Source: Rostrohypoxylon terebratum (Eukaryota > Ascomycota > Sordariomycetes > Xylariales > Hypoxylaceae). Taken from it: a DNA stretch of 64,000 bases. The stretch covers positions 1 to 64,000 of the forward strand of contig MU385885.1 of NCBI GenBank assembly GCA_022497145.1, in the 5' to 3' direction. The notes beneath the pieces are model-generated. The model was not told the origin of the DNA and searched no databases. It saw only the letters and a list, made by a program, of their open reading frames with translations. Positions 59,283 through 64,000 of the stretch are shown here, piece after piece. The position numbers and the translations under genes are program-made. Every line of letters starts with the position of its first letter. Position 1 is the first letter of the stretch.

Positions 59283-61582
59283 ATGTTGCGACCGGCTACG
59301 CCTCTGACGGTGCTGCTTCTTGCAGCATTCGCCATGTTGTTACTTGCAGTCTTGTCGACTCCTATCATTAAGGCGATTCCTCTAGGTACCTACAAAGGCG
59401 TCAGCTTTGGAGTCTTCGGTTACTGCGACAGCAGCAACAAGTGTAGTCCGATAGAAATAGGATATGATACATGTATGTCTAGGTCTATCTTTGTCTTCGT
59501 TCTCGTTACGGGAGATTATCTTAAACATTCAACTAACGTCTTGTAGCGAAACTCTTTTCTCAGGCAGACTCGGCAACCTTCGACTTGCCCGCTGGAACAC
59601 GGACGACGCTATCCGCCATCCTTGTAGTCCATCCGGTTGCGTGTCTGCTTACCCTAGTTATGTTGGTTCTTGCCATCGTCGCTCACCTTCATTCGCCCTC
59701 TCATTCTTCTCGTTATCTGTTGCTTCTTTTCATCTTTGGCATCATTACATTTTTAGTATGCCTCCTCGCGTTTTTAATCGACGTCTTACTTTTCGTTCCC
59801 CATATGGCATGGGGCTCTTACATTGTCTTGGCTGCTACTATCCTTGTATTCCTGAGCTTCATTGTTTCGTGTGCCATGCGCCGAACTCTGGTAAGCAGAA
59901 AAGCAAGGAAGAGGCGAATTGCAGAGAATGCCGAGATGAGTGGGGAGAATTACTACAACCGCCAAGCCCAGCAAGAGGTCCCGTCCTCCACCACAAATAT
60001 TTCACGGCAACCGACCGTTCCTGTTGTCAGTGGGGCAAATGGACCTGCAGACAAGATAGCCCAATTTGCTTCGTTTGAGAAGAAAGATGATCGTAGCAGC
60101 GACGAGCGTATACCTTTGACTGCTAGATCCCCCTCCGATAGATCTCCGAATGGCGCTCCTGCCGACACCAGTATGTCCGGTACTACGTACAATGTACCTC
60201 AGCGATCCGGCTCAAATACCTCAGTGGCTAGAGACCAGTACGGCAACCCGATAGACCAACCTCAGGATAATTATAATATGCGGCGAGGTCCATCTTTCGA
60301 AAGCATGAATTCAAGAGGCCGTGGTGGACCTCCGGCCGGATACAGAGGACGAGGAGGTTACGGCAGAGGTGGTTATGGTGGTCCCTACGGTCCCCCGGGT
60401 GGACGAGGCGGAAGGGGTGGATATGGTCCACCGCCGGGGAGAGGCGGATACGGCCCACCTGGCCGCGGTGGATACGGGCCACCACCAAATGGACGAGGAG
60501 GTTACGGTCCACGTGGGGGCTATGGTCCTCCCGGAATGATGAGAGGTGGAAGAACGCCACCGCCAGCTTACCAAGGTGGCGGTGGCCCTTACGATCGACG
60601 ACCATCTCCGGCTAATGCGTACGGGGACTATGGTCCAGCTCGACAAATATCTCCAACACCGCCAGGCGGCCCATATGCTATGGATGCACCTCCCATGCCA
60701 AGTGCCCCGATGGGAGCGGCGGAAGCAGGTGGAGTCCAAGCTTATAACCCGGACCGCGTCAGCGAATTGCCTAGAGCGGAATCTCCACCTCCCCTACCGG
60801 GTATCGACGATGCTCACGAAACACCAGTCGGCCAGGCAGTAGAAATGAATGCTGTCACGGGAAGCCCTGCTCATCCCCCTCAGGGATTTGGCCAGTTCAA
60901 CAACCAACTACGGGACAGTGACGCTGATGTAGCCGGCATGTTAGCACTGCAGCAGGCTAGGACGTCTGGGGCAAATAGACATGATACCATAATGAACGAA
61001 GGAAGCAGATATAGCCAAGAGGAGTAAGTTCAATATTGCATTAAATTGACCCTCAACACTAACAATTTATCTAGTAGCCAATTTGTTCCGGCTCGGCAAG
61101 CATGGAACACAGGAAATATGCGGCCTTCGGCAGTACCGTCGCCTCTTCAAATTCCCACTAATCCGCAAGACACAGGTAGCAGGACACCACCGCCACCTAT
61201 GCCGACGCAACAATCAACGAATGGTGAGAGAGGCGACTACTACGAGGACGTAGATCCTCGTTTCACTGAACCAGCACCCAGACTGCCGCAACAACCCATA
61301 CACGAAGAGCCAATAACTTATGACGACATACCACCGCCTAGGAGTCCGGCGATATCGGAACAGTCAGGTTTTACGTCGGTCTCACAGCGAGGTATCAACC
61401 CTCGATGGAACCCACCTCCTGGTCAAGGATATAACCCAGGAATGCCACCACGCAAACCGGTTGGCCGAAATGAAGTGAATGTTCTTAATAGTAACCCTGA
61501 CTTTCAGCTACCATCGACGCGTGGAGGGCCTCGTTCTGGAAGAGGAGGCATGATTCCTGGGAGTGCATACCCGGGCATATAA
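59283..61582 (+). CDS. palI: pH-response regulator PalI/Rim9
   Basis: This is a three-exon gene encoding about 724 aa. Exons are 59283-59472, 59547-61023 and 61075-61582. The start MLRPATPLTVLLLAAFAMLL gives the first membrane helix, followed by STPIIKAIPLGTYKGVSFGVFGYC, the conserved extracellular loop with the paired cysteines of the SUR7/PalI family. Three more helices follow (after LSAILVV, YLLLLFIF, YIVLAATILV), ending by about residue 200. The long cytosolic tail is disordered and has a Gly/Arg/Tyr/Pro-rich block (RGRGGYGRGGYGG-type repeats, about residues 305-400). PalI/Rim9 assists the PalH/Rim21 sensor in ambient alkaline pH signalling at the plasma membrane. The RGG block is unusual for a membrane sensor helper but occurs in filamentous PalI. 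Confidence 0.9.
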
Positions 61583-63042
61583 GACTTTGCATTCATTAAT
61601 ATCCTTTCTTGGGGCCATTGGGGAATAGCAAAATTCTCTGAGTGGCGTTGTGTGTGGATTTGAATATTCCGGTGCCACATACGATCCTTTAATCACAGAT
61701 GCTGTTCAAGCACTTTTTTCACATGGACATTGACCTGACCAATCCGATCGAACAACTGATGTCTCTCCCCCTTTCCTTTATCATAAATTCCAATATACCC
61801 TCATATATTTACTTCTCTTCGACCTACGACTTATTTGGCTTGTTGCCACAACCCTGCGGGCGTCAGATACACGCACCTTCTCCTTGAACAGCATACCACG
61901 GATTAAGGATGGATATTCTCTACTATCGCCATCCGTTAACCTCGAAACAAGCGGGGTTCATCAATCGTCATTTTATCTTTCTAAACACTCAAAGGCAACG
62001 AGCAAACCACCAGTCTCTACCGCCATTGATTGGACAGGAGCTTGGAGACCGAACATGTAGCAACTAGTTACATGAAATGATGAGGCAGATGTGCTCGTCT
62101 TTGTCGAAAGCTATCTAGGGAATGTATTCGGAGGCATTTATCTCTTTCTTTTTTTTGCCTTGCGCATTAGGGTAATGCAAAAAAACGAACTACAATTACA
62201 TTGAACTATGTAAGCCCGGCTTGGCTGATATACGGGAGCTACGTGCTCGGGCACCTATGGAGCTACTTGAGTAGCTGAGCGAAGTAGCGTACCGCTTGCT
62301 AAAGCGGAGGATAGCAGAGCACGAGCATGTTGCCGCATGCGCTGAGCGGTGCTGAGCTAGGCGTAGCCTGGCATGGCGACGCAGAGCTGAACAGGTAGTG
62401 CTGAATGCTAAGAATGAACAAAAAGAACTTTGGCTTCAATGGTGACTGTGATTGTGAACATCGAACGTGAGATATGTCATCGAAGAATAGTATCCCAAAC
62501 TGCTTGGGTGTGTTTCTATCGTAAAATCGATAATAGTGCTTAGTCTAATAGTTCTAGAGGTTCTGCTAGGCTGTAGCTATTAGAGTGGATGAAAATTAGC
62601 ATTATATTGACATTAAAACGCAATTTCTGGTTGACTGCCATCTCGCAGCAAGAAGATAGCTATATCATTTCGTGTCTACTACATATTGCTGTGTATAAGA
62701 CTTGGAAATCTATAAGATGACTCGGAATTCTAGTCTCTCTTGATGATGTTGGTGACTTCATTTTTCAATCTTCGAGACCCTACGTTGGATGAGATCAAAC
62801 TATTTCTTGGCATTCATGGATACCAAGACTTGTCACGTTCAAGCAAGAGCCATCATTGGCATTGATATATTTTTGTCATTCCTCTAGGCAGTGCCTATGT
62901 ACCTCCATGCCTTGCCATGCACAGAAGATTGAGATTCCTAGCCACGCGAAAAACCCCTAATGCAATGAGAAAAGAGCAACCGGCAGAAGAACCCAGTAAC
63001 ACCACGCGACCACCACATCCCGTACACCACCTTTTCCCTTCC
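61583..63042. other. Convergent intergenic region with a hairpin-rich GC patch
   Basis: This holds the 3' flanks of palI and RPL21. A GC-rich patch at about 62210-62400 stands out from AT-rich surroundings and is listed separately. No ORF is recognised. Confidence 0.5.
62261..62340. repeat. Cluster of three short hairpins
   Basis: AGCTAC (62261-62266) pairs with GTAGCT (62271-62276). CCGCTT (62292-62297) pairs with AAGCGG (62302-62307). GCATG (62325-62329) pairs with CATGC (62336-62340). Loops are 4-6 bases. The wider GC-rich patch repeats GCTGAG and TAGC words. Confidence 0.65.
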
Positions 63043-63779
63043 TTAGATGGTCGTCTCGTACGCGATAGGAACCACCGTCTCGGGTTGGTTGTCCTTCATG
63101 GACACGGTGTGCGCCTCACGGGGGAGGGTAGGTAGTCGCTTAACGGTGAGGGTGGTGCCCTCGGCCTTGGCCTTCTTCTTGAGCTCGGCGTTTTGCTTGA
63201 CGCGTCGCAGGAAGTCCTCTCGTGATCGGGATCGGTTGATATGCTCGATGCGGACGTTGATTCGCTTCTCGATGTACCGGTGCTTGACCTTCTTGTAGAT
63301 GATTACGCCGACGGCGGTCTTGGTGACGTTGTAGATGACACCGGTCTTTCCGTGGTAGACCTTGTGAGGCATACTGTTCCCCTAGTCAGCTCGAGTTCCC
63401 CAGTGGCCGTTGTGCTTTTCGCCAAATTCGCAGTCTTGGTATGTCTGGATTCGGATCTATCGCATTTTCGGTGGGATTGGATTTTTGCCTTACCCCTTCT
63501 GAACAGCACCATTTGCCTTGATGTCAACGATGTCGCCAACCCTGTCCAATTGTCAATATTTCGCCCTCCCGCTTCCAAAAAATCGAGTCGGAACGTACTT
63601 GTACTGTTGTAGGTATGTAGAGAGGTGGATCATACCCTTCTGTCGGAAGTTCCGAGAGAAGGCATACTAAAGAAATTGTTAGATTAGACTCGGTTCCCCT
63701 TCAAAAATCAATTTAAAAATCGATTGGAATCGCATCGACATACTCGAGTACCAGCGCGAAGACCTGCGGCGTGACCCAT
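63043..63779 (-). CDS. RPL21: 60S ribosomal protein L21 (eL21)
   Basis: This is a four-exon gene encoding 160 aa, the family length. Exons are 63779-63744, 63666-63599, 63541-63494 and 63373-63043. The joined protein starts MGHAAGLRAGTR, then YAFSRNFRQKGMIHLSTYL, VGDIVDIKANGAVQKG and MPHKVYHGKTGVIYNVTK, all diagnostic of eL21. It ends VVPIAYETTI. All four junctions recover conserved sequence. The early, closely spaced introns are typical of fungal ribosomal-protein genes. It is a structural protein of the large ribosomal subunit. Confidence 0.95.
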
Positions 63780-64000
63780 CTTGTCGGTGTTGAGGTTTGG
63801 CGAGAGAAAGTTGTTTTGGTGATGGGAGTTGTTTGATTTCTCTCGATGGTCGCTACTCAAGAAATTCGCTTAGGAATTTTTTCGGGGCTTGGATTGCGGT
63901 TGTGGACGTTAGTAAGTCACTACCCGTCTGTGCACTGGGCAAGCACCTGCCAATTCTACCAATTAAGCGAGGGGTACTTTGTCCAACTTGGGTTTAGCTC
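63780..64000. other. Upstream flank of RPL21 at window edge
   Basis: This is the likely RPL21 promoter and leader. A tRNA-like D-arm word near 63940-63975 on the minus strand is not accompanied by a T-arm, so I do not call a tRNA. Confidence 0.45.

Noticed and set aside
63930..63985. tRNA-like D-arm sequence on the minus strand at the window edge
   Set aside because: No T-arm or pairing acceptor stem could be found.

Overview
This 64 kb window is nuclear DNA of a filamentous ascomycete (Pezizomycotina). A Sordariomycete is my best guess, but nothing in the window proves the class. Genes carry short introns (mostly 50-100 nt) with GTRNGT donors, CTAAC-like branch sites and YAG acceptors. Housekeeping proteins (gamma-COP, eIF1, 60S L21, MIC19, TYW3, TRM44, PalI) have typical fungal forms, and intergenic spacers are long with many short direct and inverted repeats. 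I rebuilt gene models by joining reading frames at canonical splice sites and checking that each junction restores a conserved family sequence.

Layout. 0-16 kb is accessory-like: a GT25-type glycosyltransferase (-), an interrupted reading frame (-), a C2H2 zinc-finger gene with an in-frame TAG (-), a secreted GH43-type glycosidase (-), a YCR023C-like MFS transporter (-), an arylsulfotransferase-family protein (+) and a membrane-tailed P-loop sulfotransferase-like protein (+). 16-20.7 kb is gene-poor, with one small charged ORF and an orphan spliced exon pair. 20.7-35 kb is a dense housekeeping block: a stand-alone CYP505/BM3-like P450 (+), MIC19 (+), TYW3 (-), SUI1/eIF1 (-), TRM44 (+), SEC21 (+) and a CDP-alcohol phosphotransferase of the EPT1/CPT1 type (+). 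35-64 kb has widely spaced genes: a Yap-like bZIP factor (-), a large disordered protein of unknown function (+), a septin-type GTPase with an acidic insert (-), a mitochondrial ABC1/ADCK kinase (-), PalI/Rim9 (+) and RPL21 (-).

Together the identified genes cover translation and tRNA modification (SUI1, TYW3, TRM44, RPL21), secretion (SEC21), phospholipid synthesis (EPT1/CPT1 type), mitochondrial architecture and lipid or quinone biology (MIC19, ABC1 kinase), ambient-pH signalling (PalI), and carbohydrate or secondary metabolism (GH43, MFS, P450, sulfotransferase-type enzymes). I see no biosynthetic cluster and no complete transposon.

The most notable observation is in the ABC1 kinase gene. 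The conserved sequence just before its HCDPHPGN motif can be restored only by two successive splicing steps. An internal intron sits between the first and second base of the outer intron's donor, which is a spliceosomal twin intron (stwintron) of the [D1,2] type. Second-tier observations are the TAG in the loop of a perfect 9-bp inverted repeat in the zinc-finger gene, a P450 heme domain with no reductase and an altered I-helix, and several hairpin-rich non-coding patches.
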